Source of the DNA: Profftia sp020342455
GTDB lineage: Bacteria > Pseudomonadota > Gammaproteobacteria > Enterobacterales > Enterobacteriaceae
Assembly (NCBI RefSeq): GCF_020342455.1
Contig: NZ_CP080506.1
Coordinates: forward strand, 1,121,618 to 1,185,617
DNA length: 64,000 bases
Direction: 5' to 3'
Shown here: positions 8,825 through 20,687 of the stretch, piece after piece
How positions within the stretch are numbered: position 1 is the stretch's first letter
How the letters are laid out: every line of letters starts with the position of its first letter
Translations under genes and position numbers: made by a program
The notes under the pieces: model-generated
Databases searched by the model: none
What the model saw: the letters and a program-made list of their open reading frames with translations, nothing else
What the model was told of the DNA's origin: nothing

Positions 8825-9200
8825 ATATTTACAGATGATACAAATAAAGAAACAAAAGAACTAGATAGTTCTATAGATAGCAATATATTCTTCTATAACG
8901 AAATATATATCCATATAATTAAAATTTTATTACCTTACATTAAATTAATTATTTATTAGAAGAGCGAAATAAAATACATTATTAGCATTCAACTACAATT
9001 TAAAAAAGTTATATTTTAGATTTTAAATAAATATTTATTTACCTATCTAACAACTAGATAGTTAATATCTATAGATTAGTTGGTACAAACATATTGAAGA
9101 GATATTTAATTAGATAAATTAAATAAAATATTTTTAAATTTATACACCGTAAATTTATTAATAATTTCATTAAACTACTTATAACTTGGATAAGATTATT
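8825..9200 (+). pseudogene. lapB: Possible eroded remnant of lapB
   Basis: No open frame remains, but short stretches resemble lapB codons in the correct order after lapA: a patch at 8832-8855 like codons for SAQQNKQDE, one at 8949-9000 like NLFRSR...IHQTL, one at 9092-9120 like AEDMFNQL, and one near 9180-9200 like SEWQKAI. The distances between them roughly match the E. coli gene. This is a by-eye comparison in A+T-rich DNA and could be chance. Confidence 0.25.
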
Positions 9201-10126
9201 TATATTTCCCCAGAAACTTATATATTAGAAAAAATTATTAAAAATCTAACAGATTATATTTCTTATTACAAACTATTACTGAATAAAATAAAAGTAATTA
9301 TTTAGATTATTAATATAATTTTACTAAAAACGACTATAATGTATAAAAATTATATGTTTGTCTGTATAATATCAGTTAATATTTTATATTATAAAATATT
9401 AATATACTAAAATTATAGAAATATTAGTAATAATACTTTACTAAAATAAAATTTAGTTAATATATGGTGTTGATTATAATAGAGTATTACTACTCATAGC
9501 TAAATCACCTATTACTGACAAACTCATGCTAGATAAGTGAATTGAGAACAGAAAAAGGGATTAAAATTAATTAAAATTTATATAAAATTTCATTTTAATA
9601 CTGCTAACATTAAAACATTATAATTAGGATATACTCTCTTAAAGTATCTAAATATTTTTAAAGAATTATAAAAATATAATATATAAACTATATAGCTATA
9701 AATAAAATTAAGTAATTAATTCATGAGTTATCTATCTCTTAAATATTTAATCTTGTTATTTAATATAGTAATTATTATTAATATATAATAGTTATTACTT
9801 ATGTATTACATAATGTATGTTAGTAAAATATATCCATGTAATCTAACTTTAGATAATATGTAAAATTTCATACCTTTTATTATAATAAAAAATCTCTTTT
9901 ATGATATTACTTATATTCTAATTTAATATTAGAAATACCATTTTTAATGATACCTACCCTAATGCATTCTAGTCAGAAAATATCTTTAATTAATCCTCTT
10001 TTAAATACAATTAATATTGAATAATAAATTATATAAATAACTTTTAAAAAAATTTTATTAATTAATATATTTATATTTTTACTATTAACATTCGAAATAC
10101 TAATAACTTAGTACTATATAATAGTA
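9201..10126. other. Desert between lapA and kdsA
   Basis: About 0.9 kb of A+T-rich DNA. A slightly G+C richer patch at 9480-9560 has a short minus-strand frame (MSLSVIGDLAMSSNTLL) of unknown meaning. Nothing is recognised. Confidence 0.4.
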
Positions 10127-10981
10127 TTAGTTAGAAGTATTTAATAATGGAAAACTTTTCACTAGATCATCAATCTTTTTTATTTGAATTAAAAAAGATT
10201 CTAACATACTAAGCGGTAAAGCTGATGAGCCATCACAAAGAGCATTTGATGGATCTGGATGAGCTTCAATAAATAAACCAGCTAAACCAACTGCTATACC
10301 TGCACGAGCTAATTCTGTTATTTGCTTACGACGTCCACTAGATATAGCACTAAAAGGATTACGATACTGTAGAGCATGAGTCACATCAAAAATAATTGGG
10401 CTTCCTTGAGAAGAGTCTTTCATTACACCAAAACCTAACATATCAACAACTAAATTATCATAACCAAAATTAGTACCACGATCACATAAAATAACTTTAT
10501 CATTTCCAGCTGATTTAAGATTATCTAAAATATGTATGATCTGTCCTGGGCTTAAAAATTGTGGTTTTTTAACGTTAATTACAGCGTTAGTTTTTGCAAT
10601 AGCTTTAATTAGATCAGTCTGGCGCGCTAGAAATGCTGGTATCTGGATAACATCTACAACTTCAGACACAGTTTGAACTTGTTCTGGAGTGTGAACATCA
10701 GTTATAATTTTAACACCAAAAGCCCGTTTGATCTCTTGAAAAATACGCATTCCTGCTACCAGACCTGGGCCACGGTAAGAATGAATAGAAGTGCGATTAG
10801 CTTTATCAAAAGAGGCCTTAAAAACGTAAGGTATATTTAATTTTTGAGTAATTAAAAGATAATGCTCACAGACACGCATAGCTAAATCATGAGATTCAAG
10901 TACGTTCATTCCACCAAAAAGAGTAAATGGCAAATCGTTAGCAATATTTATATCATGAATTCTGACAACTTTCTGTTTCAT
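10127..10981 (-). CDS. kdsA: 3-deoxy-D-manno-octulosonate 8-phosphate (KDO8P) synthase
   Basis: KdsA condenses phosphoenolpyruvate with arabinose 5-phosphate to make KDO 8-phosphate, the precursor of the inner-core sugar of lipopolysaccharide. From the ATG at 10979-10981 the product is 284 residues, the E. coli length, starting MKQKVVRIHDINIANDLPF. Conserved stretches include LFGGMNVLESHDLAM, YVFKASFDKANRTSIHSYRGPG, IQIPAFLARQTDL, CDRGTNFGYDNLVVDM and FIEAHPDPSNALCDG. A TTG seven codons upstream would extend the frame, but the ATG with AAAGGT before it fits the family. Keeping it implies the symbiont still makes lipopolysaccharide, in agreement with lapA. Confidence 0.97.
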   Translation of the reverse strand: MKQKVVRIHDINIANDLPFTLFGGMNVLESHDLAMRVCEHYLLITQKLNIPYVFKASFDKANRTSIHSYRGPGLVAGMRIFQEIKRAFGVKIITDVHTPEQVQTVSEVVDVIQIPAFLARQTDLIKAIAKTNAVINVKKPQFLSPGQIIHILDNLKSAGNDKVILCDRGTNFGYDNLVVDMLGFGVMKDSSQGSPIIFDVTHALQYRNPFSAISSGRRKQITELARAGIAVGLAGLFIEAHPDPSNALCDGSSALPLSMLESFLIQIKKIDDLVKSFPLLNTSN

Positions 10982-12356
10982 ATTTTTACCTTTATACTCC
11001 AATTAGAGTATACTGTTTTTTCAATAAAAATAAGTTAAAAAAATTAATAAATATATAGATATAAGTATTTATATGCTTTTCAAGCATATTTAGATTAATA
11101 TAATAATATTAAAATATTTTATAATTATAGTATTAAGTATATTTTAGATAATTTATTATCTAATATATACAATAGATAGAAAGCAATCTAAGACCTAGAT
11201 CTTATATGTATTGAAATACATAATATAAGCTAATTAATTATGATAATGAATATTAATTTTATTACTTATTTAATACTATTCTATATAGTAGTGTAATATG
11301 GAATATAAGTATATAGATAAATATATCTAATATAACAAAGATTATATAATATTATCCATGTTAATATAATTTAATTGCTATGTTTCTTATTTATAATAGT
11401 AATAATGTATATATTAAAAATTTTAAAAAGATGGATTAACTTCAATAATATTGAAAAACATTTACTTTACTATTTTTTCTTTAGAAAAAAGATAAAATAG
11501 ATTAATTTTATAATTACTATTTTATAGTAGCTTACTTTTATACCAGAGTATAAAGTAGTACCCGTTGAGTGTAGTGTGTATTATTTTGAGTATTATAATA
11601 AAATATTAGTGATACCGAGAAATAAATAAGTGTACTCTATACTATAAATTCTTAATACTTAATTTTATAATATTTTCTAGGCACTAGAGAAGAATTAATT
11701 AAAAGGACAAAAATTAATATAATTATAATACAGTATAAAACTAGAATAAATATCACCTATTTACAATACATATCTATAATAAACTATATTATTTATTATA
11801 AATTATGACAATTTTATATTGTAAAAATAAAATCAATAAAATATATACATTTATATAAGATTCTTGAATTTTTAGTAAGTTTATAATTCTTACTCAGCAA
11901 ATCATTAGTTAGCAAAACTTTATAGTCTATAGATTTGTGTTATCAACATAGAAACAAAGTTGCATTGATATTGGACATTATATTCAACAATATGATCCTT
12001 GCTGTATCATACTTATATTGACTCAAACTTCTAATAAAATTTTTTTATAAAAACTTTTAAAATTAATCTTCTTTAGATATTTAAGTCAAAATATACAAAT
12101 AATATTGGTATTAAAGATACCTAGATTGTTAAATAATTAGGAGTATAATAATTATTATAGATAATTAGAACCACTATATAAAAGTATAAAATACTTAAAA
12201 TAAATGATAAGAAAAAATCTAAATATAATAAAATATTTATAAAAAATTATAATAATATTATACGTATTATCTATAATAATGAATATAAATACTAATAAAC
12301 ATTCTGGTATTATACTCAATCTATTATTTATATAATAGTACTCGGAGAAATAATCT
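10982..12356. other. Desert between kdsA and holD
   Basis: 1.4 kb. In E. coli rimI follows holD and could have been here; nothing recognisable remains. It contains an 8-bp hairpin ATATGCTT/AAGCATAT (11071-11089) and a G+C richer patch at 11531-11580 with a hairpin of about 10 bp (TACTTT-T-ATAC / GTATAAAGTA, 11533-11557). Confidence 0.45.
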
Positions 12357-12752
12357 TTATTTATTTATCATATATATTTGATGCCATAAAGATCTTTTTG
12401 CACTAACATTTTTATAAAACTTACTAAGAGGAGGGGAGTATAGTGTTGCAATGGTACTTTTTTGAGTTATCAGTGTACCAAGATACCAAATATAGTATTC
12501 TCCCGTATGTTTCAACATAGCATATTTATCTGGAGTAAAGATAATTACCTGTTCATAAGACATTCGAAGCGCCCTGAGTACGTCACACAATAAAAGATTA
12601 TTACTAGTCATTGGCTCAGAAGAAACAACAAGTAAATAAGGTTTAGGGGAAAATACTCTAATGTCAAGTTTACCATATAAAATAATTGGGCGTCTTATAA
12701 CCCAATGAGTAATACCAAGATGCTGTAAAATAAGCTTATTTCTGGAAGTCAT
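12357..12752 (-). CDS. holD: DNA polymerase III psi subunit
   Basis: Psi (HolD) binds the tau/gamma clamp loader and, with chi (HolC), connects it to single-strand-binding protein. The product has 131 residues (E. coli 137). It begins MTSRNKLILQHLGITHWVIRRP, matching the conserved N terminus that contacts the clamp loader. LLLCDVLRALRMSYEQVIIFTPDKYAML corresponds to the central VSDVLRAL...LTPEKIAML block, and the C terminus has SLWHQIY like ALWQQI. HolD is poorly conserved and often lost in small symbiont genomes, so its presence is informative. The usual downstream rimI is not found. Confidence 0.88.
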   Translation of the reverse strand: MTSRNKLILQHLGITHWVIRRPIILYGKLDIRVFSPKPYLLVVSSEPMTSNNLLLCDVLRALRMSYEQVIIFTPDKYAMLKHTGEYYIWYLGTLITQKSTIATLYSPPLSKFYKNVSAKRSLWHQIYMINK

Positions 12753-13701
12753 AAATATATTTTGTAATATGTAAAAAATATTTAAAAATTTTATTTATTC
12801 GGTTATCATAAAGGATACTTAATTTAATTTTTTATGTATAAGTTATATTTAAATATATATTATTTTATTTGGAAAAATAAATTATACAATCTATATATTT
12901 ATTAATATAGGAGAGAATATAAGATTAAATACATATACCTTATTAAGTATAGTACGTAAAATAATATAGAAATTTTATTTATTATACCATACATACTTTA
13001 TTATAATATTCTATTATAACTATTTACTGTTAAGTCAATAGATGGATAGGGAGATATTGGTAGTTAATATATAAACTAAAATAATACTCTTAATAATATT
13101 TTAAATAAATACATGAAATATCCTTATATTCAAATAATCTGATAGATAATTGATATACACTAAAATCATTATATCATATTTGATTTTAAAATAAATTATA
13201 TATTAGATATTATCTATAATATAGATAAGAAACCTTTAAAATTTACTCCTTTAGTATATACTTTTGAGTTAAAAATTTTTTTCTAGTAAACAATAATTTT
13301 TCTAAAAAGAATAAAATTACTATTTAGTAGAATACTAAATTATTAATTTATTAAATAAATAACACCTAACTATAGTTAATCAGTATTAATAATAAATAAA
13401 TATTTAAAAGCATATTATTTTTGATATCTAAACTATAACTATATATATTTTAGAAAAATTCTTATAGTTAGTAATTTGGGATTATTATAATATATATGCT
13501 ATATATGACGTTGACAACGTTATGTAATTTCTCTTGAATTAAAATAAATAAAATATTCTTAATAGCTTACTTTATTTTAATCTAGTATTAAGATACTGCC
13601 CGCTTTATGTTTTATAATAATTTTTATTATTCATGTAAGCTTATTATACTTAAAAAAATTTTCGTGCTCATTATAATTTATCTCATATTGATAAATATTA
13701 G
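12753..13701. other. Desert between holD and metK
   Basis: 0.95 kb, A+T rich. A small ACGTT/AACGT dyad near 13508-13520 and a short G+C patch at 13590-13610 are the only structure I see. No gene. Confidence 0.45.
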
Positions 13702-14850
13702 TTAGAAACTTTCTTCACTCAACATAACTGATATATCAGTTTTTTCCCAAGGAAAATTCTCACGACCAAAGTGACCATAAGATGCTGTTTGACGATAGAT
13801 AGGTTGTATAAGATTAAGCATTCTAATTAAACCAAATGGACGTAAATCAAAAAATTTACGCACTAGAAAAATTAACTTCTTAGTTGATATCTTCTCAGTA
13901 CCAAAAGTTTCAATCATAATTGAAGTTGGTTCGGCTACTCCGATAGCATAAGATACTTGAATTTCACAACGATCTGCTAAACCTGCAGCAACAATATTTT
14001 TTGCAACATAACGAGCTGCATATGCAGCTGAACGATCAACCTTTGAAGGGTCTTTCCCAGAAAATGCACCACCTCCATGACGAGCAGCACCACCATATGT
14101 ATCAACTATAATTTTACGGCCAGTTAATCCACAGTCTCCTTTTGGACCACCAATAACGAAGCGTCCAGTAGGGTTAATAAAGTATTTAGTACTACAAGAC
14201 AACCATTTTGGCGGAAGAACTGGCTTAATAATCTCTTCCATAACTGCTTCTTTTAACTTTGATAAAGTTATACAATTAGCATGTTGAGTAGATATAACTA
14301 CTGTATCAATACCAGAAATTTTACCATTCTCGTATAAGAAAGTTACTTGACTTTTAGCATCTGGGCATAGCCATGGCAAAGTACCATTTTTTCGTACTTC
14401 TGCTTGACGTGCCATCAGGCGATGCGCATATATAATTGGTGCAGGCATAAAAACTTCAGTTTCGTTAGTTGCATAACCAAACATAATACCTTGATCACCA
14501 GCACCCTGCTCTAATGGATTAGTGTTGTTAATGCCTTGATTAATATCTAAAGACTGTTTACCTATAGCACTTATTACAGCACAAGAATAAGCATCAAAAC
14601 CCATGTCGGAACTTATATAACCAATTTCAGCAATAGTTTGACGAGTTAATTCTTCGATATCTATCCATGCATTAGCGGTAATTTCACCACCAACAAGTAC
14701 CATACCAGTTTGCACATAGGTTTCACAGGCTACATGTGCTTTAGGATCCTGTTCTAAAATTGCATCTAGTATGGTATCAGAAATCTGATCAGCAATCTTA
14801 TCTGGATGTCCTTCAGAAACTGATTCAGAAGTAAAAAGGTATCTAGACAT
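13702..14850 (-). CDS. metK: S-adenosylmethionine synthetase
   Basis: MetK makes S-adenosylmethionine from methionine and ATP, the methyl donor for RNA, protein and DNA methylation. The product has 382 residues (E. coli 384). It shows SEGHPDKIADQISD with the ATP-binding histidine, ACETYVQTGMVLVGGE, the methionine-loop region NQGINNTNPLEQGAGDQGIM, GRFVIGGPKGDCGLTGRKI, and YGGAARHGGGAFSGKDPSKV with the P-loop-like GGGAFSGKD. The C terminus YGHFGRENFPWEKTD is intact. The ATG is preceded by AAGGT. It stands alone between two deserts. Confidence 0.98.
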   Translation of the reverse strand: MSRYLFTSESVSEGHPDKIADQISDTILDAILEQDPKAHVACETYVQTGMVLVGGEITANAWIDIEELTRQTIAEIGYISSDMGFDAYSCAVISAIGKQSLDINQGINNTNPLEQGAGDQGIMFGYATNETEVFMPAPIIYAHRLMARQAEVRKNGTLPWLCPDAKSQVTFLYENGKISGIDTVVISTQHANCITLSKLKEAVMEEIIKPVLPPKWLSCSTKYFINPTGRFVIGGPKGDCGLTGRKIIVDTYGGAARHGGGAFSGKDPSKVDRSAAYAARYVAKNIVAAGLADRCEIQVSYAIGVAEPTSIMIETFGTEKISTKKLIFLVRKFFDLRPFGLIRMLNLIQPIYRQTASYGHFGRENFPWEKTDISVMLSEESF

Positions 14851-17150
14851 ATATGTTTTACCTTGATAAAATTAGGGGATTATAACTAAATAATAAATAA
14901 ATTATGTATATAATCTCTTTAACCATATAGATTTATTTAGCATATTATGCTTTATATAAGATAAGAAATTACTTTTATGGGAGTAAATTAATTTTAGAAA
15001 ATATCTCTTCTACAATACTATTGAATAACTTAATGTCACTAACTAAGAGTCAGATAATATGTACTAGGGGAATTATTCTGGATAATTTTAAAAATATATA
15101 AAAGGTGTTTTATCTATTAGTTTTTATTATTAGGAATATCACTACTGTACGGCATGTACTACAAATAATAAGTAATAATTATTCAAGATATTTTAAATAA
15201 CAATACTCTTTGTAATATCTATATATGGTCTAACAGATTAATAATCTGTAATGCATAGCATAATATTTTAATTATATTTACATAGCATTAATCAATAAAA
15301 TTAATATGATAATTTTATGTAATATATCTGCGTACTAGTGTTATTTTAACTAGAAATATAAAACTAATAATACTAATAAATTATTATCTTTCTATAAATC
15401 AATATCTTTATACTATAACCAAGTTACTGCTTAATAAGATTTATAAATTACGTAAATATATTTATATTTTACTTAATAACTTGAGATATTATAGGTATCG
15501 ACTATAATATCTACTACTTAAGGTAGTAAGATACTATTTAGCGTAGTATCTTATCTATTTTTACTAACTTTACTAATTTCAAAGTATAATATAATTAATA
15601 ATTATTATATTATAATGCAGTACTTTCTATATTTGTAATTTTTATAATCATTAGGTTAATATTATTATAATTATAGAATAGTTTAACTTTAACTAAAAAC
15701 TACTTAACCACTATCTTGCAATAATACTTGTAATTATTGATATAACCATATATATCGCAGTGGTGTAAGATATTAAACAAAATATAATTAGAGAATATTT
15801 TATTGTATATAAGTAACACTAATAGATGATTTGCACTAAGAATATTAAACGTAATAGATATAGTATTAGCTGTATTTGTTATTATCATAATATTACTGGT
15901 ATTCTGTATTTAATAGAACACTAGTAAACGAAGTGATTATCAATACTTATGTTAATAATTTTACGAGTTATTATATTTTATATTTAATACTTGTTTATTT
16001 TAATAAATAATTAATTTAATATTTATTTACATAACTAAATATAATTCATATCATAATAATCCATAATATTATTAACTACATATACTTTATACAGACACTA
16101 ATTTGGTTTAAAATATTTAATATAAAATACAAAACTATATATCTATAGATCTATATAAAGTATCATAGTAAATATACATTAGATATATATCTGAGATTAA
16201 ATTATACACAGGATATATTATTTCAAGTAAATTTTTTAAAAAATACTCTATTCAGTTTTTATTATAAAACCACATGGTAAATAATAACCAACTTTATTTA
16301 AAATACATATTATTATATATTTTTATATATAATATAAAGTAAATATTAAATGAAATATTAATATTTATATGCATTTAATATAATAAATAATCTATTAAAA
16401 ATCTTTTACTATTCTTATAGATCTAACTTCTAGATACTTTATGTTTTACTGATTAATAACAACATAATTATTACTATATACTCTAAGTACTACTAAGAGA
16501 TAACTTAATATAATTATATATTCAATATAATTTCAACTATTTAGTTAATTTATACTTATATAAAGCAATATAATTTTAAAAATTAGTTAAAGTAAACTAT
16601 AAAATGTTAATTAATAAAAAATTTTCTATATATGTTAAAAATTTATAATTTATCTACTATATTATTAGGATAATTTAGTTGTAGTTTAAGAAAACTTTTA
16701 TATTTAATCTAATAATAATGAAATAATATTACATACAGAATAATATTTTTCATATAGCTTATCAAGCTAATATACATAAAAAGGACTAATACGCTTCTCT
16801 ATAAGAATTCTATATTATATATACATTTCTTTCATATATTATGCATATTATATACTAATAATAGATTATTATTTATTAGTGATAGCAGTAATCTAATCTT
16901 TTTACGAAGTAAAATATTATACAGCTATTTATACAAGAAATAATATTTATTATGTTCAAGTATCATCTTAATAGAATTGAATATTCTAACTAAAAAATAC
17001 CTATATATTATGATTAAATATTTATGAATTAATTAATAATTATATACTGTTATCTTGTATATACTCAATTTTTATATACTATTAGCAACAGTAATTAAAT
17101 TAAATAATTTTTATTATGAATAATAATAATATATGATTAATTACAATATC
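14851..17150. other. Gene desert between metK and pgl
   Basis: 2.3 kb without a recognisable gene; the 62-codon frame at 15700-15888 (minus) is low-complexity A/T codons. It holds the hairpin series at 15485-15553 and an ACAGATT/AATCTGT hairpin at 15233-15249. Confidence 0.5.
15485..15553. repeat. Three consecutive hairpins
   Basis: Within 69 nt lie GATATTATAG/CTATAATATC (10 bp, loop GTATCGA, 15485-15511), TACTAC/GTAGTA (6 bp, loop TTAAG, 15512-15528) and TAAGATACTA/TAGTATCTTA (10 bp, loop TTTAGCG, 15527-15553), back to back. All stems are perfect. T-rich sequence follows on the plus strand. The compact arrangement suggests a structured RNA or a stack of old terminators; no family is recognised. 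Confidence 0.5.
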
Positions 17151-17849
17151 TTATAATGTCCAATACACACTAACCGGTGTTTGTGTTTGATGTAATATAG
17201 CACGTATGGGCATTTCATTTATATCTACACCATGCATAGCACGTTTATAAACATCAAGCTTTTTACTTCCTGTTATATGAAGGTAAATACGTCGACTATT
17301 AAGTAGGGTTGGTAGTGTAAGGGTAATCCTATTAAGTGAAGAATTCAATGGGGTTATACCTATACAAACTCGACCAGAATCCATAGCAAGAGCAGTAAAT
17401 AAATTGTTTGCTCTGGGAAATAGAGATGCTGTATGTCCATCATCACCCATACCAAGTATAACTATATCAAAAGGTCTCGCAATAATTTTTAGCATATGTT
17501 CGGTATAAACATCCCCATTAAACGGGGTTTTATAATTATTTTTTAAACCAATAAACTTTGCATTTAATACAGAATGTTGTAGTAAGTATTTACGTATAAG
17601 TTTTTCGTTACTAGAATCATCTTGTACATCTACCCAACGCTCATCAGCCAAAGTTATCATAACTTTATGCCACTCAATATTTTGTTTATGAGATAATGCC
17701 TTAAAAAATCCTAATGGTGTACTACCACCTGAAACTACTAAACTAGCTTTTTCATTATATTGAATTCTATATTTTATAGTTGTAGAAATTTCATTAGCAA
17801 AAAATTTGTTAAGAATTTCTTGATTAATAAATTCTTTAAATTTTACCAT
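17151..17849 (-). CDS. pgl: 6-phosphogluconolactonase (DevB/SOL type)
   Basis: Pgl hydrolyses 6-phosphogluconolactone, the second step of the oxidative pentose phosphate pathway. The 232-residue product is of the DevB/NagB-like family, not the beta-propeller YbhE type of E. coli. Motifs are VVSGGSTPLGFFKAL (phosphate binding), ITLADERWVD, and ILGMGDDGHTASLFP with the catalytic His/Asp region. GGGAG precedes the ATG. It follows zwf by 100 bp on the same strand, so the two consecutive enzymes of the branch are probably co-transcribed. Confidence 0.93.
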   Translation of the reverse strand: MVKFKEFINQEILNKFFANEISTTIKYRIQYNEKASLVVSGGSTPLGFFKALSHKQNIEWHKVMITLADERWVDVQDDSSNEKLIRKYLLQHSVLNAKFIGLKNNYKTPFNGDVYTEHMLKIIARPFDIVILGMGDDGHTASLFPRANNLFTALAMDSGRVCIGITPLNSSLNRITLTLPTLLNSRRIYLHITGSKKLDVYKRAMHGVDINEMPIRAILHQTQTPVSVYWTL

Positions 17850-17949
17850 TTATAACAACTCCCAATACTTAAAATTATTTAATAAAGATTTTTACTTTTT
17901 TATTTTGTTAATTAGTATTATAAATAAATATATTTTAAGTATATTGTAT

Positions 17950-19404
17950 TTATTTCATACAAAGGTCTATCCCAATAGGTGTTATTGGACCGCAAGTACC
18001 TGCTTGATATAACTCAGGAGATTCATTATGCATGGCCCATGCTTCCATTATAGAGTCGACCCATTTCCATGCTGCTTCTACTTCGTCACGACAAACAAAT
18101 AGCGCTTGATTCCCCCTCATTATTTCTAATAATAGACGCTCGTAAGCATCCATTAAATGTTTATGATAAAAAATATCTGAGAAATTTACATTTAATGTAG
18201 TTTGTTGCAAAAGTTCTGTATGTTCTACACTAGGTACTTTATTTAGAATATCAATATGGATACCTTCATTAGGCTGTAATCTTATTGTTAGTTTATTTTG
18301 TGGTAACTCTTTATAAGAATTACCAAACAAATTCAGCTGTGGTTTCTTAAAGAAAATAACGATCTCAGAACATTTTGAAGACAAACATTTACCAGTATGT
18401 AAATAAAAAGGAACACCAGTCCAAGACCAAGTATCAATATCTACACGAACAAAGACAAAAGTTTCTGTATTACTAGATTTATTAGCACCTTTTTCTTCTA
18501 AATACCCTGGAACTTTTTTACCATTTATCATGCCTGATATATATTGACCACGTATAGTGGTATCATGTACATTGGAATAATTGATATGACGTAGAGCACG
18601 TAATATTTTTAATTTTTCATCACGAATAGAATCAGTAGAAAGATCAGCTGGAGGTGACATGGCTATTATAGCTAATATTTGTAATAAATGACTTTGAATC
18701 ATATCTCGCATTTGACCTATTTTATCAAAATAACTCCAACGTTCTTCTATTCCAACTTCCTCGGCAACAATGATTTGCACACGATCAATAGTCCTATTAT
18801 CCCAATTATTAATAAATAATGAATTTGCAAAACGTAACGCTAATAGGTTGAGTACTGTTTCTTTTCCTAGATAGTGATCAATACGATAAACTTGCGACTC
18901 ATCAAAGAATTTAGCCACCTGATTATTAATATCACGTGAGGAGTTTAAATCATTACCCAAGGGTTTTTCCATTACAATACGGCTTGGTTTTTTATTTAAT
19001 CCTGATGCATTAAGCCCTTTACATATAGCACCAAAAGTACTTGGTGGCATAGCTAAATAATTGATATTTATTCTTTTTTTATTATCTATAATTTTAGTTA
19101 AATTTTTAAAATATTGAATATTATTTACGTCTAAATTACAAAAATCTAGACGTTTAATAAATTTATTCCATAGTACTTCATTAACTTTTTCTTTTAAAAA
19201 AGTATCCAAGGATTCACGAACAAATTTAATATATAACTCTTTGTCCCATATAGCGCGACCAACACCAATAATACGAGTATCAGGATGCATATGGCCGGCT
19301 TTTTCTAATTCGTATAACGAAGGTAATAGTTTACGACGGGCTAAATCTCCTTTTGTACCAAAAATAACTAGGTTACAAGCCTGTACTGTTGATATCATTG
19401 CCAT
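17950..19404 (-). CDS. zwf: Glucose-6-phosphate 1-dehydrogenase
   Basis: Zwf oxidises glucose 6-phosphate to the lactone with formation of NADPH. The product has 484 residues (E. coli 491). It has the Rossmann fingerprint LVIFGTKGDLARRKL (residues about 12-26), the substrate motif RIDHYLGKETVLNLL with the catalytic region Asp-His, VMEKPLG, and GYLEEKGANKSSNTETF in the C-terminal domain. The last residues differ from E. coli and end a few short. GAGGAAAG precedes the ATG. It is the first gene of the zwf-pgl pair. Confidence 0.97.
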   Translation of the reverse strand: MAMISTVQACNLVIFGTKGDLARRKLLPSLYELEKAGHMHPDTRIIGVGRAIWDKELYIKFVRESLDTFLKEKVNEVLWNKFIKRLDFCNLDVNNIQYFKNLTKIIDNKKRININYLAMPPSTFGAICKGLNASGLNKKPSRIVMEKPLGNDLNSSRDINNQVAKFFDESQVYRIDHYLGKETVLNLLALRFANSLFINNWDNRTIDRVQIIVAEEVGIEERWSYFDKIGQMRDMIQSHLLQILAIIAMSPPADLSTDSIRDEKLKILRALRHINYSNVHDTTIRGQYISGMINGKKVPGYLEEKGANKSSNTETFVFVRVDIDTWSWTGVPFYLHTGKCLSSKCSEIVIFFKKPQLNLFGNSYKELPQNKLTIRLQPNEGIHIDILNKVPSVEHTELLQQTTLNVNFSDIFYHKHLMDAYERLLLEIMRGNQALFVCRDEVEAAWKWVDSIMEAWAMHNESPELYQAGTCGPITPIGIDLCMK

Positions 19405-20687
19405 ATTTCTTTCCTCGTTGCAGGATACTTGTAATTTTATTTATTGAATTACAAAAAATATAAATTTATGATTTTGATCATAGTAGATTTTATTGTACTA
19501 ATATAATTTATAACATATAATTATAGTTAAAACAGTTGAAGTATTATTACAAATAATATAGCTTAGATTATAAAAGAGAAAATGAAATTAATAACTGACT
19601 AAAAATGGTAATTAAACTTTTAGTATTAGAGACTAAATGATAGAATAGAGTTAATGTATAGATAACCAATCTAAAAATATTGTATGTCTATTTTTGAATG
19701 TTATAGTAACTTATATAATGTAAATAACATGTTATCTAGTATTCTATTAAGAATAAAATATATTATAACTTTTTATACATCACATAAAATTAAAACATGC
19801 ATGTAATTATACTTGATACTTAGATAATTATTATTATGCTGTATTAACTATTTATTTATCATAAAATAAACAAAGATAACAGTAAATATAGTATACAGTA
19901 AGGGTACTAAATGTTTGTAGGTAAAAAAACTAAAAGGGAATAGAGATGCTGATTAATAAAAACATATACATAAGGACATATCTAAATATATAAAGTTGGA
20001 TAGTGATAAAATCATATTTTATGTATATTTTATTCTACACTGTAATGTGAATAATTTTAAATTATTTATGGTATATAGGGTAATTAAATAATTATAGAAT
20101 TGATCTTCATACTAACATAGTATGTCGTATATTATATATAATAATAACAATATTATAATACAAATAAAAGACATTACTAGAATATAATAAATAAAAATAT
20201 ACCCAAAGTATCACTATAATTACTATAAAATTATACTCTTAAATGAATAGTAATAAAATACTACTTAATTATCATAGATAATGTCTATGGGTTAATAACA
20301 TTATTTACACCTTACACTTTAAAATAATTTTTATATAAAATATCTAAAAATGTAATCTTATACTCTAGTTATTATCTTATATAAAAATCAGTTAACGTAA
20401 AACATTGTGTCTTATAAATACTAGCTGTTATATAATTTATAATTATATCAAAATCATTTTCATTGAACTTTATTGGTAAAAATAAATTTTATATATATCT
20501 ATATCAAATATTTAAAAGAAATATATTTACATAAATAGATTATAAATCTATTCTACTACTTTTACTACTTTAAGATTAAATTGAACACAGATACTCTCTA
20601 AAAGAGTTAGATTTATGTGGAATCAGAGTTTCTAAACATTTACTAAGAAGTATATTATATATAATTCTAATCATATTTATAACTTAA

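Noticed and set aside
15700..15888. 62-codon minus-strand frame
   Set aside because: Same reason: low complexity, no ribosome-binding site, no likeness.
16202..16210. TTATACACA, a DnaA-box-like sequence
   Set aside because: Only one copy, no cluster, no dnaA/dnaN/gidA nearby; not an origin.
19241..19447. Plus-strand frame over the zwf start
   Set aside because: Antisense shadow of zwf.
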